The notes: generated from the sequence alone by a model not told the origin. A stretch of DNA of 64,000 bases from JAWKIW01 sp046331175 (GCA_046331175.1 JAXLRI010000005.1:310001-374000), one strand, 5' to 3'; numbered from the stretch's first letter, positions 48,232 through 57,304 are shown. Program-made: numbers and translations.

Positions 48232-48432
48232 ATGGCCGAGCCGGTGGTGATCGATTGCGCCGACTGCGTCATGCAGCACACCGATGCGTGCGACGACTGC
48301 GTCGTCACCTTCTTGTGCACGCGCGAGCCCGACGACGCCGTGATCGTCGACGTGAGCGAGCTGCGCGCCCTGCGGGCGATCAGCGAGGTGGGCCTGGCCC
48401 CCGAGCTGCGCCACCGTCGGCGCACCGGCTGA
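48232..48432 (+). CDS. Small Cys-rich protein
   Basis: 66 residues from ATG 48232 with AGGAGG upstream. The N-terminus is CADCVMQHTDACDDCVVTFL followed by C, five Cys in about 22 residues (two C-x2-C pairs plus one), likely a zinc or Fe-S site. The rest is ordinary (DDAVIVDVSELRALRAISEV). Similar small proteins occur next to whiB- or queG-like genes in actinobacteria, but I know no function. TAGGGT at about 48126 may be its promoter. Confidence 0.72.
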   Translation: MAEPVVIDCADCVMQHTDACDDCVVTFLCTREPDDAVIVDVSELRALRAISEVGLAPELRHRRRTG

Positions 48433-48481
48433 CCAGCGCCGGCCGGCGCCGTCGACCGGCGCATCGCGGTCTCGCGCGACC

Positions 48482-49783
48482 ATGGCCGCCGTGCCCCGTC
48501 CCTCCTCCGCCGAGCGGTCCTCCGGTGCGACGCCCGACGCGTCGTCGTCGGACCCGTCCGCGGGAGCACCGTCGGGCCCGGCCGCCGACCGCCGCTCGGT
48601 CGCCGCCGACGAGCTCCGGTCGGTGGGCCGCGCCGCCGGCCTCGACCTCGTCGGGCTCACCGGCGCCGAGCCGCTCGAGCGCACCCGCCGCGCCCTCGAG
48701 GAGCGTCGTGCCGCCGGGCTGCACGGTGGCATGCAGTTCACCTACCGCAACCCCGCCCGCTCGACCGATCCGTCGGCGACGCTGGCCGGCGCTCGGACGG
48801 TGGTGGTCGGAGCCCGCCGCTACGCCGAGGTGGGGCGGACCACCGAGGATCCGCCCCCAGGTGGGCCGTGGGGCCGGGTGGCGCGGTACGCGCGGCTCGA
48901 CCACTACGCCGACCTGCGCGTCGCCCTCGGCGCGGTGGCCGACCACCTCCGCGCAGCCGGTTGGCGGGCGGTGGTGGTCGCCGACGACAACGCCCTGGTC
49001 GACCGGGCCGTCGCCCACCGGGCCGGGCTCGGCTGGTCCGGCAAGAGCACCAACCTGCTGGCGCCGGGGGCCGGCAGCTGGTTCGTCCTGGGCAGCGTGA
49101 TCACCGACGCGCCCATCGGCGTCGACCAGCTCGACCGCCCGGTGGACGACGGCTGCGGCCCCTGCCGTCGGTGCCTCGACGGCTGCCCCACTGGTGCCAT
49201 CGTGGCGCCCGGCGTGCTCGACGCCCGTCGCTGCCTGGCCTGGCTGGTGCAGGCGGAGGGCGTCTTCCCGGTCGAGCACCGCACCGCCCTGGGCGATCGG
49301 GTGTACGGCTGTGACGACTGCCAGGAGGTCTGCCCCCCCAACCGGGTGGCCACCTCCGGCCGGGAAGCGTCCCGGCGCGACGTGCCGGTCGAGATCGCCG
49401 GAGCACGCGGCGGCCCGATCGGTCCCTGGCTCGACGTCGTCGCCCTGCTCGCGCTGGCCGACGACGACCTCCTCGACGCGGTCGATCGCTGGTACGTGGC
49501 CCGGCGCGACCCGCAGCACCTCCGCCGCAACCTGCTCGTGGTGCTGGGCAACGTCGGCGACGGCGACGACGCCGAGGTGATCGGCGCGCTCGGCCAGGCC
49601 CTGGCCGATCCCCGACCGCTGGTGCGGGCCCACGCCGTCTGGGCAGCCCGCCGGCTGGGTCGCGACGACCTCGTCGCGGCCGTCGGCGAGCCCGCCGACG
49701 AGGTCGCCGACCCGGACGGCCTGGTCCGCGCCGAACTGGCGCGCGCGGTCCCGCGCCGCGCCGCCGCCGGAGCGCGACCGTGA
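48482..49783 (+). CDS. queG: Epoxyqueuosine reductase
   Basis: 433 residues. QueG reduces epoxyqueuosine to queuosine in tRNA with a cobalamin and two [4Fe-4S] clusters. Signatures: GWSGKSTNLLAPGAGSWFVL, DDGCGPCRRCLDGCPTGAIV and YGCDDCQEVCPPNRVA for the clusters, and a C-terminal HEAT-repeat region (QHLRRNLLVVLGNVGDGDDA). The N-terminal 35 residues are a disordered Ser/Pro extension not usual in QueG. The TGA overlaps the next start (GTGA), so translation is coupled to pimB. Confidence 0.92.
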   Translation: MAAVPRPSSAERSSGATPDASSSDPSAGAPSGPAADRRSVAADELRSVGRAAGLDLVGLTGAEPLERTRRALEERRAAGLHGGMQFTYRNPARSTDPSATLAGARTVVVGARRYAEVGRTTEDPPPGGPWGRVARYARLDHYADLRVALGAVADHLRAAGWRAVVVADDNALVDRAVAHRAGLGWSGKSTNLLAPGAGSWFVLGSVITDAPIGVDQLDRPVDDGCGPCRRCLDGCPTGAIVAPGVLDARRCLAWLVQAEGVFPVEHRTALGDRVYGCDDCQEVCPPNRVATSGREASRRDVPVEIAGARGGPIGPWLDVVALLALADDDLLDAVDRWYVARRDPQHLRRNLLVVLGNVGDGDDAEVIGALGQALADPRPLVRAHAVWAARRLGRDDLVAAVGEPADEVADPDGLVRAELARAVPRRAAAGARP

Positions 49784-51039
49784 CCCACCTGCTCGTCACC
49801 AACGACTTCCCACCCAAGGTGGGGGGCATCCAGTCCTACCTGTGGGAGCTGTGGCGCCGGCTGCCGCCGGGTGAGGCGACCGTGCTCACCACCCCGCACG
49901 CCGGGGACCTCGCCTGGGACCGCGAGCAGCCCTTCCGCGTCGTGCGCAGCCGCCGGCGGGCATTGCTGCCGACGCCGGGCCTCGTCCGCGAGGTCGACCG
50001 GCTGGCGGCCGAGGTGGGGGCCTCCCTGGTGCTGCTCGACCCGGCGTGGCCCCTGGGCATGGTCGGCCGCCACCTCGACCGGCCCTACGGCGTCGTGCTG
50101 CACGGGGCCGAGGTCACCATCCCGGGTCGGCTGCCCGGCACGCGGGCGCTGCTCGGCCACGTGCTGCGCGGGGCCCGCCTCGTCGTCGCCGCGGGCGGCT
50201 ATCCGGCGGCCGAGGGCGAGCGGGCCGCCCGATCGTCGCTGCCCTCGGTCCTCGTGCCCCCCGGGGTCGACGTCGAGCGCTTCGTCCCCCTCGAGCCCGA
50301 GGCCCGCAGCGCGGTCCGAGCCCGGCTGCTCGCCCGGTCGACGACCGACCTCGGCGCCCCGGCGATCGGGACGGCCGCCCGATCCCGGCCCCTGGCCGCC
50401 GATGGCGGGCCGGGACGGGCGACCGAGGCCGACGCCGACCTGCCGTCCACCGACCTCGCGGAGGCTGATCGGCCCAACCCGGAGGTCGACCTGGTGCTCT
50501 CGGTGAGCCGGCTCGTGCCCCGCAAGGGGATGGACGTCCTCATCGAGGCGGCCGCCCTCCTGGCGCCCACCCACCCGCGCCTCCGGGTCGTCATCGCCGG
50601 CGACGGGCGCGACCGGGCCCGGCTCGAGCGCCTCGTCGCCCGCACCGGCGCGCCGGTCCGCCTCCTCGGCCGCGTCGACGACGACGACCTGCCGGCGCTG
50701 TACGGGGCGGCCGACGTGTTCGCCATGGTCTGCCGCAACCGGTGGGCGGGTCTCGAGCAGGAGGGGTTCGGCATCGTCTACCTCGAGGCGGCGGCCGCCG
50801 GGGTCCCCCAGGTGGCCGGCCGCAGCGGTGGCTCCCACGAGGCCGTCGTCGACGGGGTCACCGGCGTCGTCGTCGACGACCCCCGCTCGGTGCCGGCGGT
50901 CGCCGCCGCGCTCGCCGGCCTGCTCGAGGATCCGGCCCGGCGGGCCCGGATCGGCGCCGCCGCCCGACGCCGGGTCGTCCACGAGCTGACCTACGACCGC
51001 CTCGCGGTTCGGCTGGCCGACGCCCTCGCCGGCGTGTGA
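49780..51039 (+). CDS. pimB: Mannosyltransferase of PimB type (GT4)
   Basis: 419 residues. It begins HLLVTNDFPPKVGGIQSYLW, the signature of PimB and related GT4 enzymes, and has the donor-site LVLSVSRLVPRKGMDVLIEA, VIAGDGRDRARLERLVA and EGFGIVYLEAAAAGVPQVAG (E-x7-E). PimB adds the second mannose to phosphatidylinositol mannosides at the inner membrane face. An insertion of about 45 residues before the GDG domain (about 205-250) is poorly conserved. The mycobacterial homologue Rv2188c lies in the same neighbourhood; specificity here is not proven. Confidence 0.82.
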   Translation: MTHLLVTNDFPPKVGGIQSYLWELWRRLPPGEATVLTTPHAGDLAWDREQPFRVVRSRRRALLPTPGLVREVDRLAAEVGASLVLLDPAWPLGMVGRHLDRPYGVVLHGAEVTIPGRLPGTRALLGHVLRGARLVVAAGGYPAAEGERAARSSLPSVLVPPGVDVERFVPLEPEARSAVRARLLARSTTDLGAPAIGTAARSRPLAADGGPGRATEADADLPSTDLAEADRPNPEVDLVLSVSRLVPRKGMDVLIEAAALLAPTHPRLRVVIAGDGRDRARLERLVARTGAPVRLLGRVDDDDLPALYGAADVFAMVCRNRWAGLEQEGFGIVYLEAAAAGVPQVAGRSGGSHEAVVDGVTGVVVDDPRSVPAVAAALAGLLEDPARRARIGAAARRRVVHELTYDRLAVRLADALAGV

Positions 51040-51046
51040 GGGTGGC

Positions 51047-51709
51047 GTGGTGGACCCCACCGAACCCGACGCCCTCGGTGACGACGGTGCACCCGCCGAC
51101 GGTCCCGATGGCTCCGGCCCGGGCGACGCCGCCGACGCGTCCACGCCGCCCCCGCCCGCCCCGCCGGCGCTGGAGATCCCCGACGAGGTGCCCGAGGGGG
51201 AGTGGATGGTCAAGGCGTCCCTCGGCGGCACGGCGCTGTTCGTGGTGACCGCCCTGGCCGCCACCGCCGTTCCCGAGCCGCTCGTCTACGTGTCGGTGCC
51301 GGTGGCGCTCGTGCTGTTCGCCCTCGGATCGGCCGCCTTCCTCCTCGCCTACTGGAACGCGGTGCAGCGATCGCGCGAGTCGCTCATCGGCATCGGCGGC
51401 CTGTACTTCCTCGCCGGCTGCGCGCCTCGCCGGGTCCGCAACCTCATGAACGCCAGCCTGGCCGTCGAGGTGGGCGTGGCCTTCCTGACCGCCTCGCTGC
51501 GCGTGTTCACCCCGCTGGCCTTCGGTCTGCTGGTGCCGATGTTCGCCCTCGGCATGTCGGGCCTCTGGGGATCGCGCTTCGGGGTGTTCCCGCCGCGTCC
51601 CCCCGATCCGCCGAAGGTCCGACGGGCCCGCAGCGCCCAACCGCCGGCGTCACCTCGCGCCCGGCGCGATCCCCGGTCGACGCCCTCGCCCGATCGCGGC
51701 GACGGGTAG
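51047..51709 (+). CDS. Membrane protein with disordered ends
   Basis: 220 residues: an acidic Pro/Asp-rich head of 50 residues, two pairs of transmembrane helices (about 58-75, 80-98, 124-142 and 144-160), and a Pro/Arg/Ser tail. GTG 51047 is 7 nt after pimB, so it is in the same operon. Its position matches the small conserved membrane gene between pimB and the SRPBCC gene in mycobacteria (Rv2186c region), by order only. Function unknown. Confidence 0.65.
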   Translation: MVDPTEPDALGDDGAPADGPDGSGPGDAADASTPPPPAPPALEIPDEVPEGEWMVKASLGGTALFVVTALAATAVPEPLVYVSVPVALVLFALGSAAFLLAYWNAVQRSRESLIGIGGLYFLAGCAPRRVRNLMNASLAVEVGVAFLTASLRVFTPLAFGLLVPMFALGMSGLWGSRFGVFPPRPPDPPKVRRARSAQPPASPRARRDPRSTPSPDRGDG

Positions 51710-51712
51710 TGT
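51707..51712 (+). promoter_or_regulatory. Leaderless-type -10 element (TAGTGT)
   Basis: TAGTGT ends 8 nt before ATG 51721; the TAG is the stop of the preceding gene. Confidence 0.4.
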
Positions 51713-51720
51713 GCCCGCCG

Positions 51721-52170
51721 ATGGTCGAGACCGCGAAGGAACGCACCACCATCGACGCCCCGGTCCAGGCGGTGTTCGACACGCTCGTCGACTTCGAGGC
51801 GTACCCGCAGTGGGTGCCCGACCTGAAGGCCACCCGGGTCGTCGACACCGACGACGACGGCCGCGGCGTCGAGGTCGAGTTCCGGGCCGCGGCGATGGGG
51901 CGCAGCACCTCGTACCGGCTCGCCTACGACTACGAGGAGGCTCCGGCCCGCCTCGGGTGGCGGCTCGCCGCGGGCGACATCCAGCGCGAGCTCGACGGCG
52001 CCTACCACCTGGCCCCCGCCCCCGGGCACCCCGACCGGACCGAGGTCGTCTACGAGCTGTCGATCGACCTCATCGTGCCCGTCCCCGGGTTCGTCAAGCG
52101 CCGGGCCGAGTCGCGGATCGTGAAGGCGGCGCTCGAGGAGCTGAAGAAGCGGGTCGAGTCGCGCCGGTGA
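51721..52170 (+). CDS. SRPBCC (START/polyketide cyclase-like) protein
   Basis: 149 residues. ERTTIDAPVQAVFDTLVDFE, YPQWVPDLKATRVV, EVEFRAAAMGRSTSYRLAYD and a C-terminal amphipathic helix (FVKRRAESRIVKAALEELKK) define the SRPBCC fold with its ligand cavity. The Mycobacterium homologues Rv2185c and Rv2183c lie beside the ArsA-like ATPase as here. The ligand is unknown, probably a lipid. The ATG has a TAGTGT hexamer 8 nt upstream. Confidence 0.88.
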   Translation: MVETAKERTTIDAPVQAVFDTLVDFEAYPQWVPDLKATRVVDTDDDGRGVEVEFRAAAMGRSTSYRLAYDYEEAPARLGWRLAAGDIQRELDGAYHLAPAPGHPDRTEVVYELSIDLIVPVPGFVKRRAESRIVKAALEELKKRVESRR

Positions 52171-52195
52171 TCGACCGTCGTCGCCCACCCGACCG

Positions 52196-53419
52196 ATGAC
52201 CCGCATCCTGCTCTTCACCGGCAAGGGCGGCGTCGGCAAGACCACCACGGCAGCGGCCACCGCCGTCCACGCCGCCCGGAAGGGCGTGCGGACCCTCGTG
52301 CTGTCCACCGATCCGGCCCACTCCCTGGCCGATGCCGTGGGACTGCCCATCGGCACGGAGCCGACCGAGCTCGGCGACCACCTCCACGGCCAGCAGCTCG
52401 ACGCCACCGAGCGGATGGAGGAGTCCTGGTCCGAGATCCGCTCCTGGCTGGTCGAGGTCTTCGACTGGGCCGGCGCCGACGCCGTCGAGGCCGAGGAGCT
52501 GTCCGTCGTGCCCGGGCTCGACGAGGTCTTCGCCCTCGCCGACCTGAAGCGCTTCGCCACGTCGGGGGAGTGGGACCTGCTCGTCGTCGACTGCGCCCCG
52601 ACCGCCGAGACCATCCGGCTCCTGTCGCTGCCCGACGTGCTGGCCTGGTACATGGACCGGGTCTTCCCGACGACCCGCCGCCTGGCCCGCCTCGTCGGCC
52701 CGGTCCTCCAGCGCGTCGGGCGGCTGCCGGTGGCCGGTGACGAGGTGTTCGGTGCCACCGCCCGCCTGTACGAGCGGCTCGATGGGGCCAAGGAGCTGCT
52801 GACCGACGCCGACCGGGCATCGGTCCGGTTGGTCGTCAACGCCGAGGCGATGGTGATCGCCGAGGCGCGCCGCACCCACACCTACCTCTCGCTGTTCGGC
52901 TACCACGTCGACGCCGTCGTGCTGAACCGGTTGCTCCCCGACGAGCTCACCGATCCCTGGTTCGACCGTTGGCGTGAGCTCCAGGCGCTGCACCGGGACG
53001 AGATCGAGTCGGGCTTCGCCCCGCTCCCCGTGCTGCCCGCACGCCTGGCCGGGGACGAGCTCGTCGGCATCGACGCGCTCGGGGGGTTCGCCGACCGCCT
53101 GTACGACGGCATCGACCCGCTGGCGGTGCTGCACCGCGGCACCCCCCTGCGGATCGCTCGCGCCGGAGCCGACGCCTGGGTGCTCGAGATCGACCTCCCC
53201 TTCGCCGACCGGGGCGAGCTCGACGTGGCCCGTCACGGCGCCGAGCTGCTCGTGCGGGTCGGCCCGTACCGGCGCGCCGTCGCCCTCCCCGACTCCCTGC
53301 GGCGGCGCACCATCACGTCGGCAGCCCTGCGGGACGGCACGCTTCGGGTAGCCTTCGGGCCCAAGGCCGGCGGGCGGGGGTCCTCAGACGAGGGCGCGGC
53401 AGACCCGGAGGGCACATGA
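52196..53419 (+). CDS. ArsA-like anion-transporting ATPase family protein
   Basis: 407 residues. The deviant P-loop ILLFTGKGGVGKTTTAAATA, switch DPAHSLADAVG, VVDCAPTAETIRLL (DTAPTG-like) and a C-terminal helix-rich domain are those of the ArsA/Get3 family, whose members deliver arsenite or tail-anchored proteins. No arsenic genes are nearby. The orthologue Rv2184c in Mycobacterium has the same neighbours; a role in envelope lipid or protein handling is possible. The C-terminal 60 residues are a divergent beta-rich extension (LEIDLPFADRGELDVARHGA) like the Hsp20-type ArsA_HSP20 tail. Confidence 0.9.
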   Translation: MTRILLFTGKGGVGKTTTAAATAVHAARKGVRTLVLSTDPAHSLADAVGLPIGTEPTELGDHLHGQQLDATERMEESWSEIRSWLVEVFDWAGADAVEAEELSVVPGLDEVFALADLKRFATSGEWDLLVVDCAPTAETIRLLSLPDVLAWYMDRVFPTTRRLARLVGPVLQRVGRLPVAGDEVFGATARLYERLDGAKELLTDADRASVRLVVNAEAMVIAEARRTHTYLSLFGYHVDAVVLNRLLPDELTDPWFDRWRELQALHRDEIESGFAPLPVLPARLAGDELVGIDALGGFADRLYDGIDPLAVLHRGTPLRIARAGADAWVLEIDLPFADRGELDVARHGAELLVRVGPYRRAVALPDSLRRRTITSAALRDGTLRVAFGPKAGGRGSSDEGAADPEGT

Positions 53420-53706
53420 TCGGCGAGCACGACCACGACGGCGACCGCGCCGCTGAGGCCGTGGACCACCTGCAGACGGCGGCGCTCGAGATGATCGCCG
53501 CGGCGCGCGCCTTCCTCGACGTGGTCGAAGACGTCGTCGCCGACCGCGAGAAGGTGGCCGAGGTCGTGGCCACCGTGGGCACGGTCGCCGATGCCGCGGC
53601 CCGGGCCGCGACCCGCGGTGCCGCGACCCGCGGTGCCGCGACCGCCCCCTCCCCCCACCACGACGCGCCGGCCGATGCCGGCATCCAGCACATCGAGGTG
53701 TCCTGA
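53416..53706 (+). CDS. Small hypothetical protein translationally coupled to the ArsA-like gene
   Basis: 96 residues, overlapping the stop of the ArsA-like gene as ATGA at 53416. One amphipathic helix (AVDHLQTAALEMIAAARAFL, then DVVEDVVADREKVAEVVATV) and a disordered Ala/Thr/His tail (ATRGAATRGAAT). Similar short helical proteins follow ArsA-like genes in other actinobacteria. The tail contains a perfect nucleotide triplet repeat (cgcggtgccgcgacc). No function known. Confidence 0.65.
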   Translation: MIGEHDHDGDRAAEAVDHLQTAALEMIAAARAFLDVVEDVVADREKVAEVVATVGTVADAAARAATRGAATRGAATAPSPHHDAPADAGIQHIEVS

Positions 53707-53708
53707 CC

Positions 53709-55997
53709 ATGCGGCTCCTGCAGCTCAACCCCAACGGCTCGGAGGCGTCCGCCCTCGACCTCCACCCGATGCTCACCGTCGTCACCGGCCTCGGGCCGAC
53801 CGGTCGCGACGTCGTGCTCAAGGCGATCGAGGCCCTGCCCGCCGCCGACGACCCCGGCTGCGCCGGCCTCGTCGAGGCCCACGGCGTCCTGCTCGACCTC
53901 GGGGTCGACGCCCTGCGCCTGCTCGGCCTCGACGGCCCCAAGGACGTGGTGATCCGGCCCGCCGACCTCCCCGACCACGCCCCGGGAGCGGCGACGCCGG
54001 CGGCGCCGGCGCCGAGCGGACCTCGGCGCAGTGCCGAGCAGGTGATCGCCGAGACCCCGGTCGGGCAGCACCCCGACCTCGACGCCGCCCGGCAGGCCCA
54101 TGCCAACGCCAACGAGGCGCTCGCCGTGCTGCGCGAGGCCGCCGCCTCGTCCCGGGTGCGCTACGACGAGGTCGCGGCCCGCAAGCGCCGGGCCGAGGCC
54201 GCCCTGGCGGCGGCCGCCGAGCCGATCGCCCCGCACCTCCGGCTGGTCACCGACGCCGAGACCGGCGCCAAGGTGGCCACCGACGACACCGACGTCGAGG
54301 AGCTGCGCCGCCACCGCCGCGAGCTCGCCGGGCGGATCGACGACCTGGGCGAGCGGCTCGTCGCCATCGACCGCAGCCTCGAAGAGCTCTCCGCCATCGA
54401 CACGCGACCGCTGGTCGTGCTCCTCGATGCCATCAAGAACCCCCAGCCGATCGAGTACGTCCCCTCCGAGCGGGCGCGCGAGCTGGCCGACGAGTTCGTC
54501 GAGCTCCAGGGCCGGGTCAACGAGCTCGAGGGGGCCCTCGAGTCCCAGGGCCGGGGCCCGGCGTCCACCCTCAAGCGCCTCGAGGAGTGCCGCACCGAGC
54601 TGGCGTCGGCCGAGAAGGCCATGCAGAAGCCCGAGCTCGGCCCCGACGACATCGCCGAGCTCGAGGCGGCCCACGAGGCGGTGCTCGAGGCCGAGAAGAA
54701 GGCATCCGGCGGCCTGCGCAAGAAGGGCGGCCAGAAGGCGCTCGAGGAGGCCCAGGCCCGCGAGCAGGCGGTGCTCGACCGCGTCGGGTTCCCCACCTGG
54801 AGCTCCTACGTGATGGGCGCCAGCCTCCTCGCCATCGACCACACCGCCGAGCAGCGGCTCGAGCGGGCCCGCTTCGACCTCGAGGCCGCCGAGGCGGCCT
54901 GGGCCCAGATCAGCGCCGAGATCGAGGCCAACCCCGAGCACAAGCAGCTCCTCGACCGCCTCGAGGCCGTCTACGTCGAGGCCTACGACCTGCTCGGCGG
55001 CGAGGAGCCAGAGGACGTCGAGACCGCCCTGCGCGAGCTGCAGGTCCCCAAGCGCGAGGTCACCACCGAGGAGCTGGCCGACGCACTCGCCTACCAGCTC
55101 GAGCTGGTGGGCCTCGACCTGGGCCCGAGTGCCTCGGTCGACCTGACCGTCATGGCCGCCGAGGCGTTCGTCGAGGAGGCATCGGCCATCTCGGGGCGCA
55201 TCGAGGAGCTCAACGAGGAGAAGGGGCAGGCCCTCGCCGAGCGCGACGTGGCCGAGGCCAAGCTGGCCGAGCTGCCCGACGTGCCCGAGCCCGAACCCGT
55301 CGAGGACGACGGCGCGTTCGCCTCGTTCGAGGGCTTCGGCACCGAGCCGGCCGACGGCGACGCGAGCGGTGCCGACGACGACGACGCCGGGTTCGAGGGC
55401 TTCGACGCCTTCCCCAGCCTGGTGGGCGAACCCGACGACGGGTCCCCCTTCGCGGAGGAGGAGCCGGCCCCGGTCGAGGCCCACGCCGCCGACCTCGCCG
55501 ACCTCGAGCGGGAGGTCGAGGTGGCGACGGAGGAGGAGGCCGAGTACCGCGAGTGGTTCGAGTCGCGCGACGCCCTGGTCGATGCCGCCATCCAGGTCGA
55601 GACCGTCGCCACCTCCCGCCTGATGCGCGTCGCGGCCGAGATCGCCGAGCAGGAGGCTGGGGCGATCGTCGGCGACGGCGCCGCCGATCCCTCGGATGCG
55701 ATCGTCGACGACGGCGGCGAGGAGGGCGACGCCGAGGCCGTCGAGTTCTACCTCCTGGCCCGGCTGTCGGCCCTGCGGGCGGTGTCGTTCGCCGGTTCCG
55801 TGCCCCTCGCCGTCGACGACGCGCTGCGCGGCCGCTCGCCGGCCGAGGTCGAGCGCCTCCTCGGCGAGCTCGAGCGGATGTCGTCGAGCGTGCAGGTCGT
55901 CTACCTCTCCGACGACCCGACCGTCGTCGACTGGGCCAACCGGGTCGGCTTCGAGCGAGCGGCGGTCGTCCCCGCACCGGAGGCCTTCGCCCACTGA
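53709..55997 (+). CDS. SMC/Rad50-like coiled-coil protein with degenerate P-loop
   Basis: 762 residues. It opens with an SMC-like head, FDLHP-type LDLHPMLTVVTGLGPTGRDV, where the Walker A lysine and Ser/Thr are replaced by R-D. Long coiled-coil segments (about 120-245, 260-340, 370-480 and 480-520) flank acidic Phe/Glu/Asp repeats (ASFEGFGTEPADGDASG, GFEGFDAFPSLVG). The tail recalls the C-terminal head: VPLAVDDALRGRSPAEVERL (Walker B-like DD) and SSVQVVYLSDDPTVVDWANR, where the H-loop His is replaced. ATP hydrolysis is unlikely. It follows the small coupled gene by 2 nt and ends the operon. Confidence 0.85.
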   Translation: MRLLQLNPNGSEASALDLHPMLTVVTGLGPTGRDVVLKAIEALPAADDPGCAGLVEAHGVLLDLGVDALRLLGLDGPKDVVIRPADLPDHAPGAATPAAPAPSGPRRSAEQVIAETPVGQHPDLDAARQAHANANEALAVLREAAASSRVRYDEVAARKRRAEAALAAAAEPIAPHLRLVTDAETGAKVATDDTDVEELRRHRRELAGRIDDLGERLVAIDRSLEELSAIDTRPLVVLLDAIKNPQPIEYVPSERARELADEFVELQGRVNELEGALESQGRGPASTLKRLEECRTELASAEKAMQKPELGPDDIAELEAAHEAVLEAEKKASGGLRKKGGQKALEEAQAREQAVLDRVGFPTWSSYVMGASLLAIDHTAEQRLERARFDLEAAEAAWAQISAEIEANPEHKQLLDRLEAVYVEAYDLLGGEEPEDVETALRELQVPKREVTTEELADALAYQLELVGLDLGPSASVDLTVMAAEAFVEEASAISGRIEELNEEKGQALAERDVAEAKLAELPDVPEPEPVEDDGAFASFEGFGTEPADGDASGADDDDAGFEGFDAFPSLVGEPDDGSPFAEEEPAPVEAHAADLADLEREVEVATEEEAEYREWFESRDALVDAAIQVETVATSRLMRVAAEIAEQEAGAIVGDGAADPSDAIVDDGGEEGDAEAVEFYLLARLSALRAVSFAGSVPLAVDDALRGRSPAEVERLLGELERMSSSVQVVYLSDDPTVVDWANRVGFERAAVVPAPEAFAH

Positions 55998-56182
55998 TCC
56001 GCTGGCGGCCGCCGGCCGCCGGACCGCCGGCCGCCGCGCCCTGGCCGGCGAACGTCACCTGCTCCGGCGCCGCGCTCGCCACGGGCCGCTCGCGGACCAT
56101 CGGCCCGACCAACGGCCCTTCCGAGGGCCCGGGTCGGTCGGGCTACCCTTCCGGCGTTGCCCGCGACCCCGGGGGAGGACCT

Positions 56183-57304
56183 GTGGCTGTCATCACCGTC
56201 GAGGAGATCCGAGAGCTCGCGTCGTTCCGGAGCACCGATGCTCCGGTCACGACCTGCTACCTCGACGTGGACGGGGCGCGCTTCGTGCGCCTCGCCGACG
56301 TCGAGGCCGAGCTCGACCGGGTCCTGCGCGGTGCCCGCGCCGCCTGGGGCGACGACGGCTCGGTGGCCGACGACATCAAGCGCATCGAGGAGCACGTCCG
56401 CACCGGGCTCGACCGGTCTCGGGTCCGAGGTCTGGCCATCTTCTCGTGCGCGGCCGAGGACCTGTGGCGGGTGGTGCCGCTGCCGGTGCGCGTCACCAGT
56501 CGCGTCGTCGTGAACTCGGCTCCGGCGGTGGGCCAGCTCGAGCAGGTCGTCGCCGAGCTCCAGCGGTTCGGCGTGCTGCTCGCCGACAAGCAGCGGGCCC
56601 GCATGTTCGTGTTCGAGCTGGCCGAGCTCACCGACCGGTCCGAGCTCTTCGAGGAGCTGCCCCGCGACTACGACCACCGCGGCCACGGCGACCAGGGCTA
56701 CGACCGCGAGCAGCACCACGTCGAGGAGCTCGCCCACCAGCACCTGCGGCATGCCGCCGAGGTCGCCTTCCACGTCTACCAGGACACCGGCTTCGAGCAC
56801 CTCGTGGTCGGCGCGCCCGACGCCATCGCCCACGAGCTCGAGGGGGCGCTGCACCCGTACCTCCGCGACCGGCTCCGCGGCCGGATCAACGTGGCGGTCG
56901 GCGCCTCCCTGGAGGACATCCGCAAGGCCGCCGTCGAGGTCGAGCTGCGGGTCGAGCGGGCCGAGCAGGCTGCCACCGTCGAGCGCCTGCGCGACGCCGT
57001 CGGGTCCGGGTCGCGCGCCGTGGCCGGGTTGGCGCCCGTGCTGGCCGCGCTGCACGAGCGCCGGGCCGGCGAGGTGCTGGTGTCGGCCGGCTTCAGCGAG
57101 TCGGGCTGGCGCTGCGGGTCGTGCGGCGCCCTGGCCACCATCGGGCGCACGTGCCCGTCCTGCCAGGCCGAGATGGACCACCTCGACGACGTCGTCGAGG
57201 AGGCGGTCGAGGAGGCGCTGTCCCAGGGGATCAAGGCCGAGGTGGTCGTCGGCAACGCCGACCTCGACGTCCTCGGGCGCATCGGCGCCTTCCTCCGCTA
57301 CTGA
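56183..57304 (+). CDS. eRF1-like (baeRF/Vms1-type) protein with C-terminal zinc ribbon
   Basis: 373 residues from GTG 56183 (GGGGGAGGA upstream). TVEEIRELASFRSTDAPVTT, CYLDVDGARFVRLADVEAEL and SRVRGLAIFSCAAEDLWRVV at the N-terminus and VLLADKQRARMFVFELAELT followed by a His/Asp/Gln-rich loop (RDYDHRGHGDQGYDREQHH, residues 161-179) match bacterial-archaeal eRF1-domain proteins, in which this loop is the counterpart of eRF1 GGQ. FEHLVVGAPDAIAHELEGAL is the third domain, and a C4 zinc ribbon (CGSCGALATIGRTCPSCQAE, about 298-320) ends it. A role in rescue of stalled ribosomes or tRNA hydrolysis is inferred. Confidence 0.82.
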   Translation: MAVITVEEIRELASFRSTDAPVTTCYLDVDGARFVRLADVEAELDRVLRGARAAWGDDGSVADDIKRIEEHVRTGLDRSRVRGLAIFSCAAEDLWRVVPLPVRVTSRVVVNSAPAVGQLEQVVAELQRFGVLLADKQRARMFVFELAELTDRSELFEELPRDYDHRGHGDQGYDREQHHVEELAHQHLRHAAEVAFHVYQDTGFEHLVVGAPDAIAHELEGALHPYLRDRLRGRINVAVGASLEDIRKAAVEVELRVERAEQAATVERLRDAVGSGSRAVAGLAPVLAALHERRAGEVLVSAGFSESGWRCGSCGALATIGRTCPSCQAEMDHLDDVVEEAVEEALSQGIKAEVVVGNADLDVLGRIGAFLRY

